Assembly: GCF_000281045.1 (NCBI RefSeq)
Contig: NW_008246068.1
Span: 508,559-572,558, forward strand
Reading direction: 5' to 3'
Source of the DNA: Saprolegnia diclina VS20
Lineage: Eukaryota > Oomycota > Saprolegniomycetes > Saprolegniales > Saprolegniaceae
DNA length: 64,000 bases
The first letter of the stretch is position 1; the number at the start of each line of letters is the position of its first letter. The notes beneath the pieces were generated by a model. That model was not told the origin of the DNA, did no database searches, and saw only the letters and a program-made list of their open reading frames with translations. Of this stretch, positions 33,101 through 45,402 are shown piece after piece. A program made the position numbers and the translations under genes.

Positions 33101-36092
33101 CCAACTACCGTATGTACACCACGGGAGCGACTGCGTGCTAGACGGCTGGACAATGCACCGCGACCGACGGCGCGCGCGCGTCTTCTTCTTCAACCAAGCC
33201 ACAGGAACGTACCAGTGGCACCAACCCGATCGCGTCGACGGCTGGGTCAATACACCGCCGACGATGCAAACCAAGTCCCTCGACGAGAGCGACGAGAGTG
33301 ACGACGACGACGTGGCCGAGTTATTGCAGAAAGAGCGGCTGCAAGATGTATCGCAAAAGCTCTTGCGCCGCCTTGGCAGCGTATGTACTTCCGTCGTATT
33401 GTTATTCTCATAAACGGCCTAGTGGGAAGAACATCTCGACAGCGCGACGGGCGGTCGCGTCTACTGTCACTTGGCGACGGGTCGACTAACGCGCGAAAAG
33501 CCGGACGAAGTGCTCCACGAAGAGCTCAAGCGCCAGGCCTACACGCTCTTGATCCAGTCGGCGCAATATATGGACAATGTTTGTCCATATTCCACTGTGG
33601 CCCACGTTGTGTAACAAAACCGCTAGGTCGGCGCGTGGGACAAGTACTACGACGAGACGACCAAGCACGTCTTTTACTATAACCACGGGACGGGTGAAGG
33701 CCGGCACGAGTCAGAAGGCAACGAAGCGGCGTGGCGCGGGGTAGGGTTGGCAGAGGGCCTTTATTTTCGATAGCGTCTTGATACTAGGAGGCCCAAGATC
33801 CCGCCGCGACTGCGAAACAAACACGGCGACTTCGAGACGACGAGCTCGCGAAACGCAAGGAGCAGGCCGAGTGGGCCGAAGCATTGCAGCGGGTCCACCG
33901 ACGCGACATCCACGCGACCGTACAGCGCATCGTGCCGCTGGACGAGCACGCACGCCGGTTACAGCGTCTCAGCGCGGCCATCGTGGACTCGTCAGTGCGA
34001 ATATGTAACATCCGTGTTGAACTATACTTTTAGGATCCACAACACGTACGCGACGCACTCGGTGGGGTACCGCGACGCCCGCATCGAGTCGGAGCTGCGA
34101 ACGCTGCACAAAGCGTGGACGCTCGGGCTCTTTGTCAGTCAAAACCTCGAGTTGCCGGTCGTGATGACGGGAACCCGCGAGATTGTGATGGCCATCCAAG
34201 CCGACGAAGACGAGAGTGCTGCTATCGAAGACCAGGATCGCCACCCAAGTCTCTCGGAGCGTCGCCGCGTCGAGCGTCTTGTCGAAGCGGCCATTGCGCG
34301 CCTGGACGCTCATTGTGGCCTTTGTCTCTGGGGCTGCCATACGTGGCTGCGTCTCGGACTCGAGTTGGAAGCGCACGAATACGACGACTGCCGACACCGG
34401 TGCGTAACGACGCTTCGCAAATGCAGGTCTGATGGACGTAGACTCATGCTGTGCCGACTCGGCTGCACGGTTGTGCACGAAGCGCACGAGTGGACCGCGC
34501 CCCATGGTGTCGTGACCGAGATGGTGTGGCACGAGGCCGACGAATGCGACACGCGGCTCGTGCGCTGTCCATTGGAGTGCGGTATGTGGGTCGGCTTGGA
34601 CCAGCTTGAGCTGCATACGACCGAGAAATGCGTGCGTCGCCCCGTCTCAGACCTCACGTGCCGACTCGGCTGCGGCAAGGTACTTGGCGCAACGTCCTGC
34701 ATATCTATGGAGCTTTGTGTAGCATTTTGACGGCGCCAACAACCAGATCTTGGAGCTCGAGCAAGAACGAGCGTGGCACGAGGCAGAGCACTGTTCCTTG
34801 CGCATTGTCAAGTGTGCGTGGCCAGAGTGCCACGAGACGATGCTCGCAAAAGACCGCAAACTCCACCGACGCACGCACCTCTGCGGTACAACTCACGCTC
34901 TTGATTTATAAAGCTGATGCTATCTTAGCCTCGGGCATAACCACGTTCAAGTCCGCCGGCGCGTTTGACTTTGTCGTGCCGAAAGAGGTCAAGCACATCA
35001 AAATCCAAGCGTGGGGCGGCGGTGGCGGCAGCGGACTTTTGCATGGCTTCAAGAGCGGCTACGGCGGCGGCGGCGCCTTTGTCGAAGGCATTCTCCCCGT
35101 CTTCCCCGGCGAGGTTGTCGTATGAACCATGACTGCGTGCATGATGACGTTGGTGGTAGACGCTCTTGCTTGTCGTGGGCGGAGGCGGCCAAGGTGGCGT
35201 GTTTGGTGAAACCGCGCCGAGTGACACGGAGAGTGGACTGCCGCTTCTGACGCGCGTACGTCAACTCTTTCAACAATCATGTCTGTGAAGCAAGCCTTGA
35301 TATATGCGCTTTTGTAGGCCGGCGAGGCGACGGGCGGGACCCCCGGCGGCGGCGCAGGCTACAGCGGCAACAACGAATGGGCGTGCGGGGGTGGCGGAGG
35401 CTACTCGAGCGTGACACGCAAGGGCCCTCATGGCCTCGTTCAACTACTAATTGCTGGTGGCGGAGGCGGTGGTGGCTGTCGTGACGGTCTTGGTGGCGGT
35501 GGCTTGCACGCCGAAGACCGCGGTGAGAAGAGTGACGTCCGCAACGGCCGTCTCGGCTCACAGACGCGCGGTGGCGCTGCCGGTATTCACCCTATTTTTC
35601 ATGTATTTTGCGACAAGATTGTCCATTTTAGGTCGGAGCAGCAAGGAGAACGTCGCGTGTGCGTTCCCAGCCAGTGACGGCAGTGCGTACCAAGGCGGGC
35701 ACGGCGCCGAGTTTGGCGGCGGCGGGGGTGGCGGCTTCTTTGGCGGTGGCGGCGGCGGCTTCTCCCCTGGTATCGTCGGGGGCGGCGGCGGCGGCTCCTC
35801 GAACGTTGAGAAGACGAGCTTCACCAGCATCCTCGTCGAGCGCTCGTACAAGCGCGTACCCGGTGGCCGTGAGAAACACCCACCAGCAGCAGAGCAGGGT
35901 GGCATTGCCGGCGAAGGCGGCGCAGGTGGGTAGCATGCATGCTTGCATTATCGCACATGGTTTGCACTAGGCGTATTGACGCAAACTTGCGCGGGCAACG
36001 ACGGCTGCATTCGCATTGCGATTCCAGGCTTTTACAGCGACATGGACTTTGACACGGAAGACGACCGCATGCGACTCGAGCCAGCCCCGTGA
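30196..36092 (+). CDS. 1585-aa EF-hand/dsRBD-like/ankyrin/WW/TRAF zinc-finger/Gly-rich protein
   Basis: 25 exons: 30196-30273, 30321-30497, 30545-30647, 30694-30989, 31042-31371, 31418-31552, 31614-31679, 31731-31829, 31882-32094, 32148-32324, 32370-32477, 32520-32780, 32823-32894, 32941-33094, 33142-33380, 33423-33578, 33627-33740, 33788-33990, 34034-34679, 34723-34885, 34929-35119, 35160-35255, 35318-35582, 35632-35925, 35971-36092. In-frame ATGs also occur at 30160 and 30172. Order: EF-hand pair (~30-85; loops 'DADGSGAIDEAE', 'DTSGNGLVEWNE'); dsRBD-like (~125-190; 'GFSTREAKFKAAELAL'); ankyrin repeats (~329-430 and ~560-610; 'TPLHLAAVAG', 'TALHLACDE'); WW or WW-like motifs (~757-925; 'FFFNQATGTYQWHQP'); TRAF-type Cys/His region (~1080-1280; 'CRLGCTVV', 'CPLECGMWV'); Gly-rich beta domain (~1285-1585; 'AWGGGGGSG', 'VVGGGGQGG'). 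No transmembrane segment was seen. It is probably a Ca2+-responsive scaffold; partners are unknown. Confidence 0.8.
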
Positions 36093-36475
36093 TGCCATGG
36101 TAGGTGCCTACGACTAAGGGACTAGTACAGCAGGAATCGAAACGCCATAGTGTTGAGTTGACGATCTGTGGGAGCATCATTTGATACTGGGGTTAGGGCT
36201 GCGGTTAGGGTTCATGCAGTGGTTGACTGAGAGCGTTCGCACAAGCTACAAAGTGCAGTCTAACCGAGCCAGTGCTCCATTCATCCTCCTTCTCACAAAG
36301 CGTCTCAGCGCCAACGGACGCGCCAACTTACTGCCACCTTGCGTCTTCCTTCACAGCGCAATCGCTAACCGAATCCAACCGGATGCTGGTTAAGTGCGGT
36401 TGTTTTAGCCACTCTGTAAGTACGAATATCGTACTTACGAATTGAATTTGGCGCCGCTTCAAGATCGCAAGTCGC
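36093..36475. other. Intergenic spacer between the two giant genes
   Basis: About 380 bp, less GC-rich than the flanking exons. It contains two GGTTAGGG motifs (36191-36198, 36203-36210) and must hold the promoter of the PhoD-like giant gene. No ORF with a motif. Confidence 0.6.
36191..36210 (+). repeat. Pair of GGTTAGGG motifs
   Basis: GGTTAGGG occurs at 36191-36198 and again at 36203-36210, separated by four bases. It resembles a telomere-type or TRF/Myb-factor site, but two copies do not make a telomere tract. Confidence 0.5.
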
Positions 36476-39400
36476 ATGGACACCGTGCTCGTGGCCGCGG
36501 AAGAGCTCTACCTCCTCAACCAGCGCTTCACGTTGGCGCGCGTCCAGCGCGTCTACGAGATGTATCGGCGCTACGTCAACCCACACGTGACGGACGGCGG
36601 CTACGCACTCACGCTGGACGAGGTGCTCTTCGTGCTCGAGATCCCTTCCGACGACGACGAGGTCGAGGTCCGCGCCTTCTTTGAGCGCATGATGGAGCGC
36701 AGCACGACCGAGGCGCGCGATGCGATGGACATGCTTGAGTTTCTCGTTGCGTTCACGCTGCTAAGCCGCGGAACTCTCCGCGCCAAGGCCCACTTCCTCT
36801 TTGTCCTTTTCGACTTTGACGTCGAGGACGAGATCGACCAAGAAGAGCTTAGCCTTCTCATGACGCTTGCGACGAGCGGCTTGCACAAGCTAGGGCTTGT
36901 AGAGGAATTGCCGACGTTCGACGCCATCACGCAGATGAGTGCCGATGGCTTTGCCCGCCACGGCGTCGCTGCTGGTGCCAAAATGAACTTCAACCAGTTC
37001 CTGGACTGGGCGACGTTCCACGCCGACCCGCAGTCGCTTCTGCAGCGATTCACGTACGGTATTCACTGTCTCACGATCATCAATATGCTTTTGATTAGAT
37101 GTGCGCTCCGACTGCACCATCTAGTGCACGGCTTGAGCCGCCTCGCCCACCGACAAGTGGACCCGTACTACCGGTACCAGTTGGCGCTGCAGACGCCGTC
37201 GCCGCCCCTTGACGCTGTCCGCGTGCTCTGCGGCCCGATCGTCGGCCAGGTACGCGGTAGCGTCAGACAGTGCTGAGCGAGCGACAGGTGTCGGATACGA
37301 CCATCGACGTCCTGTACGAGTTTTCGACGGCGGCCACCGGTGGGTCTTCCTTGAGCTGCATCGACTTTGTGAGAGCCATCTGTGGCTAGTTACCTTTTAC
37401 GCCTTTGAAGACAAAGCCGTCGTCGACCCTCATTGCCCGCCAACCGACACGGCGTCCCGCAGGTTGCGTCTTGCAGAGTCTCATGTCCTCACTGTCGCGG
37501 AGCATGAGCCTGTGCTGGTGGCGTTCACAGCGCTCACGCCCGGCGCCACGTACTTGATCGGGCTCACAGGCGTTGCAACCGGCGATGCCAACACACGAAC
37601 TGCCCGCGTCGCGACGCAGCCGCCCACTGTAACTACACTGCGTATCACAGTGCTCAATCACTTGGGGCCAACGCTGCTGCCGTCCCACGATGCTCTCTCG
37701 ATGGCGACGGCCAGCGAGCTCTCGGCGGCCACGACGTCGCCCCGGCTAATGCTTCACTGGCACTTTGGTAAACTCAACATCATCGTTGGCTGCACGAACG
37801 AAGGGTGTAGGTACCTTCTCGCCCGAAATGATCCTGCACGCCCTCGACCTCCTCGACCTCCAAAATGTACACATTTCAGAGCTTTGGCGGTTGGTGCCAA
37901 ATACGTTAACGTGTAGTTGGCGTCCGTCCAAAGCACGACGGACGCGATCCAGTGCCATTGTCGTCAGGTGTGGGCACCCCTCGACGACGTTGCCTCAACC
38001 GCTTCAAACCTCGTTCTCACTGGATGGAAGGATGCCCTCTACGGCGGCTTTGACGACTCGCATATGTCACAGCTCAAGACACTGCCACAAGCCTCCCGTA
38101 CTTGGCTCGAGACCTGCGTTCAGGCTATGTGGACGAGATATGTCACCGCACTCTATCCGCCGACGACAGAGTCTTCGAACGACGAGCTCGCACTGTACCG
38201 TCGCGGCCCCATCGCGCTGATATACGTACCGCCGACACTTACCAGCACCGACACCCTTCAGCACCTTTTACGTGCCACGACATCGTCGGTTTGCGTGGTG
38301 CTAACGACATCGCCGCTGTTCCCTCTGGAGGAAGCGCCGCAACACCCTGCGTCGACCAGTCGTCATCTTGGCGCCTTGTCGTCCTGGCTTCTTCAAGGTT
38401 CCTCAAGGCGGCTCGTATTGCTGGCGCCCACCCACGGCGCGGGGGCAACATCGACCGTTCATGTCAAGGGAACATCCTACTCGTTTCAGCAGCTATTATG
38501 CGGTGCACTGCGACAACGGCGGCCACTCGGACAGCTTATGGACGGGTACCCAGCGTACGACGTCAACAAGTATACTGTCGAGCACACGTCGTCCCACTGG
38601 GAGACACATTTCGGGCAGCTGGAAGTCCAAGTAGATGTACGTGGTCCGTTCATTGGGCAGTATACCGGATGCTGGTTGTAGGCAACGGTCGACGTTGCTG
38701 CACACTGCATTGCGACTGCGCGGTGGGCTATATCACCGCGAATCGTGGTACTTGTCACCATGTTTGCGTGCGCCACGGCTCCCTGTCTTGGCTTAGGTAG
38801 GTCCCGTTGTCGGGCTCGTCACGGCGCGGAGCGCCCAGCTTTTGATTGAGCTTGACGCCGACGCGGTGGTTCTTGGCGAGGCCATCGACATTGTGACGCA
38901 GGCGCGGTGCGTAGCGTTGGTTTCCGAGCTTCCTCATTCACGCTAGGTACGTCTGCCGCGAACGACTCTATCGCGCCGAGCCCGCGGTGTTGACGTTTGA
39001 CCATCTGCAGCCGCAACGGCGGTATCGTGTGACACTGCAGGCAAGAACGTGCCGCCTCGCCTGTTGTCACGAAGTGTAGGGGCTGCGCTGCGCATCGCCC
39101 ATCTATGTTCAGACGCCGCACGAGCGAGCGCCGTCATTGCACGTCACGTGGGTGGGCGGGGACGATGCCTTTGAGAACCGGGCCTTCCAGCCGGTGGATT
39201 CGTTTTGGCCCGATTACCGCGAAAGCATGACGTTGTGGCCGACCACGGACATTACGGTGCTCCTCCATCGAACGTCGCTGAGCCTCGCGTCGATATGCGC
39301 AGCGATGGCACACTGGCGTGGCGCGCCGACGACGGCCGAAAGCGTCGTCAAGCAGTTGTTTCGAGCGACATTTGTCACGCAGTGGAATGCGCAAGACAAC

Positions 39401-42400
39401 GCGGCTGTCTTGGCGCATGGCAGCCACTGTTTTTTAGGGACCGGCTACGACTGGAGTGCTGTCAACGAGCCGATCAGCCGCGACGTGGTCGTGTGGGCGC
39501 GCCAAGTCGCCTTTGCCTACCAGCGCCACGGTCTCTGGCCGACGCTCGACCCGTTGCGCCGGTATGGCTACCACTGCCAAGACGGCATCGGGTTCTTGCA
39601 CCTCGATGTGCTCGAGCATTGTTTGGCGAATGCCGACATCTACCTTCAAAATGTACGCAATTGTCGATGGCATCATCCAACTCAATTCGACTAGACGCCC
39701 GAGTTTTTGAGTCCCACTCAATGGCAGCTCGTTGAATGTGTGCTCACGCAGGTTGTGGGCCTCTGCTGCACCGTCATTTCATGCAGCTCGCCGATCGTGT
39801 GGCATCAACATCGCCACGAGGTGCCTTCTTCTCGCTACCTCGGGCTCGAGTGGGTTCTCTACCCAACCGAGCAACAGCGGCTATTGACCCTGGCTTTTGC
39901 ATGGAAAGCAGCGGTAGATAACCTGTTGTGCTCACGAACGGGGATCATGCGTTCACTGTAGGTGCCGGGGCGCGACCTCATCTTTGTCTGTGCGGGGCCT
40001 CAAAGTGCGACGACCACGCTCGTACACGCAGGCGTCTCGGTGACGCAAGTTGTCGTCGGTCCTGTCGCTTGCGTAGTCGAGGACCTTCCAACGCTGCCCA
40101 ATACGACGGGCGCGCTCTGCGACGGCACAGTGGCCTTTACTCACGTCTTTGGCGCGTCACCCGAGTATGCGAGCACGATCTTGACGCCGCATGCGACGCA
40201 AGCGCGGTGGCGACTCCACCGACATCAGCTGGCGCAGCCCAACGCCAAGGTGATGTCCTCGATCCTACCGTCATCTTGTAAATGGCGCGTGTAGATTCTT
40301 GTCGGCCCCGTGCTCGGCAAACTCACACCGACATCAATTCGAATCCTCATCGAAGTCGACCGGGATGTTGAAGCGTGCGTCTGCGTGTGCACCACACCAC
40401 TCGCGACCGACCGGTACGCCACACAAGTACACATGTGTCAAGTTGAACCAAACTAGCATCACGGCGACGTGTGCGCTTCGAGCCTACACCCCGCTCGCCT
40501 TTTCGCTCGTGGAGCTCACACCCGCGACCGAGTACATTGTCACGTTCGAGGTACTTGCTACGGGTTCTTTGGTCGTGCGGTGACCAGGGTTAGGGTATCG
40601 CACCAGCGTCGGTCGTGACCCGCTTCACGACGCCTGCCACGACGCCATATGCCTTTTCGATGCTCGCCGTCCACGACACCAACTGGCAAACCGTGTTGAC
40701 GCGGTCGGCGGCTAGCACGGCAATGTTGTCGACATCATCATGGGCAGACATCTTGCGCAGTCGGTCCATCAACGCTACAGAGGCGGCGGCGACGGCCCAT
40801 ACCAACGGCGACATCCTCGGCGTCGACGGCGCCACCAACCTCTGGCAGCGCGCCGACGTCGACCATACATCGGCGCCGCTTCGAAAGCCGATCGTACTTG
40901 TACACAACGGCGGCCACGTCAACTTGCGCGCCGCCTTTAGCGATGCTGAAGTAACGACTATCGGTCTTGGATGCAATCACACAAAAGTGGTTTGTAGTTG
41001 GCGACCATTGTCATGCGGCTTGTGGCGATGGACGAAGCGCACTGGGCGTCGGTGCTCCCCGAGGTACGCGGTCCGTCGTGACTCGGTTCATTTGCTTTTT
41101 GTAGCTTCAGCACGCGATGCAAGAAGCCTACCGCGTCCAGTGGAACATTCCGCCGTTTCGAGACGCTCTGCGCAACTGCAGCAATGTCATGCTCTTTGAC
41201 GAGATGGATTTGTACTTTCGCTTGTCGGTGATCGAAGGGCGGCTCGACGAGACGCTGGACGCAGCCAAGGCGGCGCGGGTCGGCTCGCACTTGAACATGC
41301 AGTGCTGATAGGGAGCGTAGGTGCTTCAGCTGCTCCGGGACACTGCGTACAACGTCTGGCTGCTCTACGCCAACCAGCTGGCAACAGACGTCAACCCACC
41401 CGAGTCGCTCACAGCAACACGGACTTCCATGTTTGCCAGCTACGGCCAGTGTACACTCGTCGTGCTCAACCAGCACGCCACACCCAAGGAGGCTACAGCG
41501 GCAGCTCCAGTCCCCAAGTCGAGTGACATTGACCTCTCCAAGGTGACGCAAACCAATAACTTGCTGCCGCCTGGCGCGTGGCTGACGCTGGACGACGCGC
41601 TCCTCTACGCCAAGCAAGGCTGCAAGGTGCTTCTCGTGGTTCTCGCTTTTGACGCGCTTGAAGTTGCGCTCAATCCCCTCTACCTTGTCGGTGTCAACCG
41701 GCTGTTTGAGAAGCTCTTTGAGTGGAAGAACCAGGCGCCAGGAGCCGACCGCGAGCTACACCTCGTGACGCTGGGCCCTGCGCTCACAACGTACCTCGTC
41801 ACTGACCAGCGGAGCCAAGGTGTTTGTGGGTTGCAACAGCTCGCGTCGATCTCTACGCCGACACGCGCGTCGTCGACGCCGCTGTACCCACCGAGCGGCG
41901 CCATCACCAAGAGGTTTCTGTATGCCAAGCAAGGTACATCTACTCACTAGTTGAACCTACGTATACGAGTGGTGGTAGGCAATGACGCCGCGGACGCGAC
42001 CCAGAGCTTTGTGTCGTTTGCGTATTTTTCAGACCTGGATCGTGTCCAGTGTCACATGCAGCCTGTCGTTGAGCCCTACAACATCCCGTGCAAAGCGCTG
42101 GTGCGTCTCTGCTCTCTATCGATCGAGTCATGGACCACTCACGACGGCCGTAGCTCGGGCCTGTTCTCGGTCGGCTCCGTGTGGTCCAAGACCGCGAGAC
42201 CGACAAGTACTCTGTGACAGCGATGCTGCTCCTCGAAGTCAATGCCGCCCGCGCCATTACGTGCATTGTCCTCGACATTCTCTCGGGCGACGAGTACGAG
42301 CACGCTCGTTTCCGGTACCGACCAACTACCGTTGTGTAGGCAGCGGGTGACGCAAGAGCTACAGGCGTACACGCCCTCGGTCTTTCTCTTGGCGACCCTC

Positions 42401-45050
42401 GACGTCGATCGGCGCTACACCTACCGTTTTGAAGTACGTTGTTCAAATGTTGCGTTTGGTAAGCTCCTAGGGGTAGGGTCTCGACGACGAGACGCGATGT
42501 GGGACGTTTCACACCCCGTCCGAGCACACTAGTGTCCTCAACATGGTTGCTGTGAGTTCAAATCTCATCCAGTTTCGGGATCCGGCCGTCGTGAACTCGT
42601 GGGACCTGCTCTTGCAACGGTAGACAGTGGGAACACGATGTATTCTCATTAACTCTAGGCTTCGTGTGCCGTGGCACGGTCTCGATGTGCTGCTGCACGT
42701 TGGCGGCCAAGTGCCACTTCAAGAAGCCGCCGCCGAGTGTACCCACTGGCTCCAAGACGAGTGCGACCGTACGATCCAGAGCCGATACCCTTATGACAGG
42801 CGCGGCTGTAGGACGCCCCATGGACACATTAGCGCAGGTGGTGGCGACACTGCGTCCGCGATTGCGCCGTCGGTTCCAGCAAGAGTACTGGGCAGCGTGG
42901 AACGTGCCGCACTTCCGCCACGTCCTTGCGTGCATTAGCAACTGGATGGTCCGCGGGCAAGCCGACGTGGCGACGACGTACGGCCGGTCGCCCGACTTGC
43001 TGCTCAAAGAAGATATGAGCCTGCGAACGCTCGAAATCTTGAGCTACATCCACGAGATCGCCATGGACGTGTGGCGAGCGTACCAAGGTGCTTTGGGCTG
43101 GGGCCCCGACGCCTCGGACGCGGACGAACCACAAGGGAGTATCGCCGAGTCCCATGTGACGACGCCGGACCTTCCGCTCTATTATGCGCTTCGGCTCGAG
43201 CACATTGGTGTGTTTGTGTTTGACCTGCGAAGCACGCGTGTTGGTGATGTCATTTCGTGCAACGGACGCCTCTCGACGCCACTGCCACCGACGGTACGCG
43301 CCACCATCGACGACCGGCTACCACGTACTAGGGAGTAGGCGCGACCGACGATTAGCGAGGCCCAGTGGCTGGCCTTTGAGGTACAGATTTGCAATGATGT
43401 TACCTTGCTCTCGGTCGACAATACATAGACCTTGCTTCGAAAGAAGAGCGTCCGGGCGTTGATCCTCGTCATGGAGTTTCCGCTGCTGCTGACGACCCCG
43501 AAGAGTGCGCCATTGACAGCCGCCCGGCCGCTGTTGTACAACGCGCTGGACCTGCAGGCGCACTGGGTGGCATGTCCGTCGCAGCTGGGCCAGCTCCTTT
43601 CGCTGCTCTTCAAGTGGAAGGAGAAGATCGACGGTCGGGACGTGGCAGTGCTCAGTGGCAACATGGGCTTTGGTCTCGAGACGACAATCAAAGACAAAAC
43701 CTCGACGTTTGAGCTGCACAACTACACGACCGGACCGATCACATCGACGGTGCAGCCGTTCCCGTTTACGGATCGTGGTACGTTTGAGAAACGTTTTGAG
43801 TTTGAGCAGCGCTTTGTGTCGCCGCTGCCGAACTACGTGCTCTTGGAAGTGGCCATTGAGTCGCACGTGGTCGACGCGGCCGTGACGCTGACGTACGCGT
43901 CGTTGATCGGTGACGTGCTCGATTCGGCCAACGCGAGGGTGCTGCATGCGCCGACGCGCCTCCGTCGACGTCCGCCGTGGTGGCGCCGCTACTGCCTCCA
44001 GGACGAGCGAGCGTTCTGGACCACGATCGTCGTCAACAGCGTCGAGAGCCAATCCATCCTTGCCACGTACCTTGCCGACGACAAGGCGTACCTCAATGCG
44101 ACCAAGCGCTGGTACACCAAGTACAACTTTGTCGATACCACGCGCCTCGCCGACCTCCAGAGCAGCTCCACCAGCGTACGTTGTCCAATTTTATAGACAA
44201 TATTGTCCATACGAGCGTATGTAGCCCGAGACGCTGCTCGCGAGCTTGCACGACGTCGCCAAAGATATGTGGGCAACGTTCCCTCCCGCCATCAAAGCCG
44301 TAGCCACCGATGACCTTTCCTGTTCGCTGATACCGCGTGGGCTGCCGTAGACGGTCGCCGTGCTCAGCGATGTGTTTGTGGTCGATCTCGCTCTCGAACA
44401 ACTCCAGCTCGACCTCAGGTGCGTCGACTTCAACCTGCAGCCCCTTGTACAAAGTCGCGCGTAGCGGTCCCATTGACGTCGAGAGGTTCCGCGCCATTTG
44501 CACGGGGCTTGCCAAAGGCGCGTGCGCGCTCAAGGCGGCGGCGACGTTGGCGGCCGAAGACGCAGCGATTGCATACGAGGCCGACCGGTTGGCCAAGCTC
44601 GAGCAGCAACGGACGTCGGCGGCAGCGACCGAAAAGGCGGCCGCCGATGCGGCCGCGGACGCCGTTGCGATGGCGGCGCTGCAGAAAGCCAACCTCCTCG
44701 AGTACGCCCAAGAAATGAACAAGCGCGAGAAGGACCGGCTGGAGAAGGAGGCGGCCGACAAGGCGACGGCCAAAGCCGCCAAGCGCGCCGCCCGCGAAGC
44801 CGAGAAGCTCCATCACCACGACGACGACGTGGCGCTGCACAAGGAGAAGAAGGCGCTTGCAGCGCTCAAGGGTCGGCTCGAGACGCACTACGCATCGTTG
44901 GGGCAGACGCCCGAGTACGAAGCCATGGAGATCGAGTGTGGCCGGCGGACGCGCGAAGTGCATTTGCTGCAGCAGCGACGGGACGAGTCCAAGGCCCGCG
45001 ATGCCAAGACCAAGACCAAGCCAACTGCAGAGACGAAGGGATCGACGTAG
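36476..45050 (+). CDS. 2438-aa EF-hand protein with four tandem degenerate PhoD-phosphatase-like units
   Basis: 29 exons; introns 37054-37098, 37250-37287, 37340-37389, 37768-37810, 37867-37916, 38637-38681, 38748-38796, 38907-38946, 39041-39079 (GC-AG), 39653-39694, 39914-39961, 40250-40294, 40414-40456, 40551-40593, 40951-40997, 41064-41104, 41279-41320, 41934-41978, 42101-42153, 42294-42339, 42434-42476, 42620-42658, 42769-42811, 43294-43338, 43381-43428, 44176-44224, 44300-44350, 44419-44464. Residues 1-230 are EF-hand-like ('DFDVEDEIDQEE'). Four units then start with a PhoD-N/Fn3-like strand: 'CGPIVGQVSDTTI' (~236), 'VGPVVGLVTARSAQ' (~668), 'VGPVLGKLTPTSI' (~1096), 'LGPVLGRL' (~1611). 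Phosphatase landmarks persist but ligands are lost: 'HVGGQV' for HxGDxx, 'LFDEMDL' for WDDHD, 'LSGNMGFG' for LSGDVH. A Lys/Ala/Glu coiled coil (~2245-2438) ends it. Family members are metallophosphatases; this one is probably a non-catalytic scaffold. Confidence 0.8.
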
Positions 45051-45059
45051 ACGCATTAT

Positions 45060-45402
45060 CTATCTCGCCTGCTCGTTGTGGAGCGCTTCGCACTCGTCAA
45101 TCCAGTCGGTGTACACGTCAATGGGTTCGCTCAAATCTAAGGGCGCATGAGATGGCAGGATGGCAGCCAGAACGTACAATTGATGTTGGTCTGGAACGAC
45201 TCGCTGCAGACGCGGCAAGAGAGATGGCCAATGTTGCGGTCGCGGTCCCTACATGGCGTTAGCAGCGGCAAAAGGACGGTGGGCCGTACATCTTGCACTC
45301 GACGCTCTCGTCATGCGAGCAGAACGGGCACTTGAAGACGCGGCTCACGACCTGCTTCTTGCGCGTCACGATCTTCTTGGTCGACTTCTTGCGGCGGCCC
45401 AT
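45060..45402 (-). CDS. ELOF1: Transcription elongation factor 1 homologue
   Basis: Three exons: 45402-45290, 45248-45178, 45136-45060; 86 aa, the normal size. ELOF1/Elf1 is a small zinc-ribbon protein that binds elongating RNA polymerase II and helps it through nucleosomes and in transcription-coupled repair. The basic N-terminus 'MGRRKKSTKK', the zinc pairs 'CPFC' and 'CRVC', and the conserved tail 'LSEPIDVYTDWIDECEA' are all present. Both introns are 41 nt. It ends only 9 bp from the stop of the giant PhoD-like gene on the other strand, so the two 3' UTRs must overlap. Confidence 0.95.

Noticed and set aside
35011-35900. Gly-rich tract as a simple low-complexity artefact
   Set aside because: The segment follows the ordered pattern of a Gly-rich beta domain (VPKEVKHIKIQAWGGGG ... 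VVGGGGQGG) and stays in frame through five introns, so it was kept as part of the gene.
36191-36210. Chromosome end (telomere)
   Set aside because: Only two GGTTAGGG copies, with genes on both sides.
42545-42575. tRNA-like B-box (GAGTTCAAATCTC)
   Set aside because: It lies inside a coding exon of the PhoD-like gene and no matching acceptor or anticodon stem was found.
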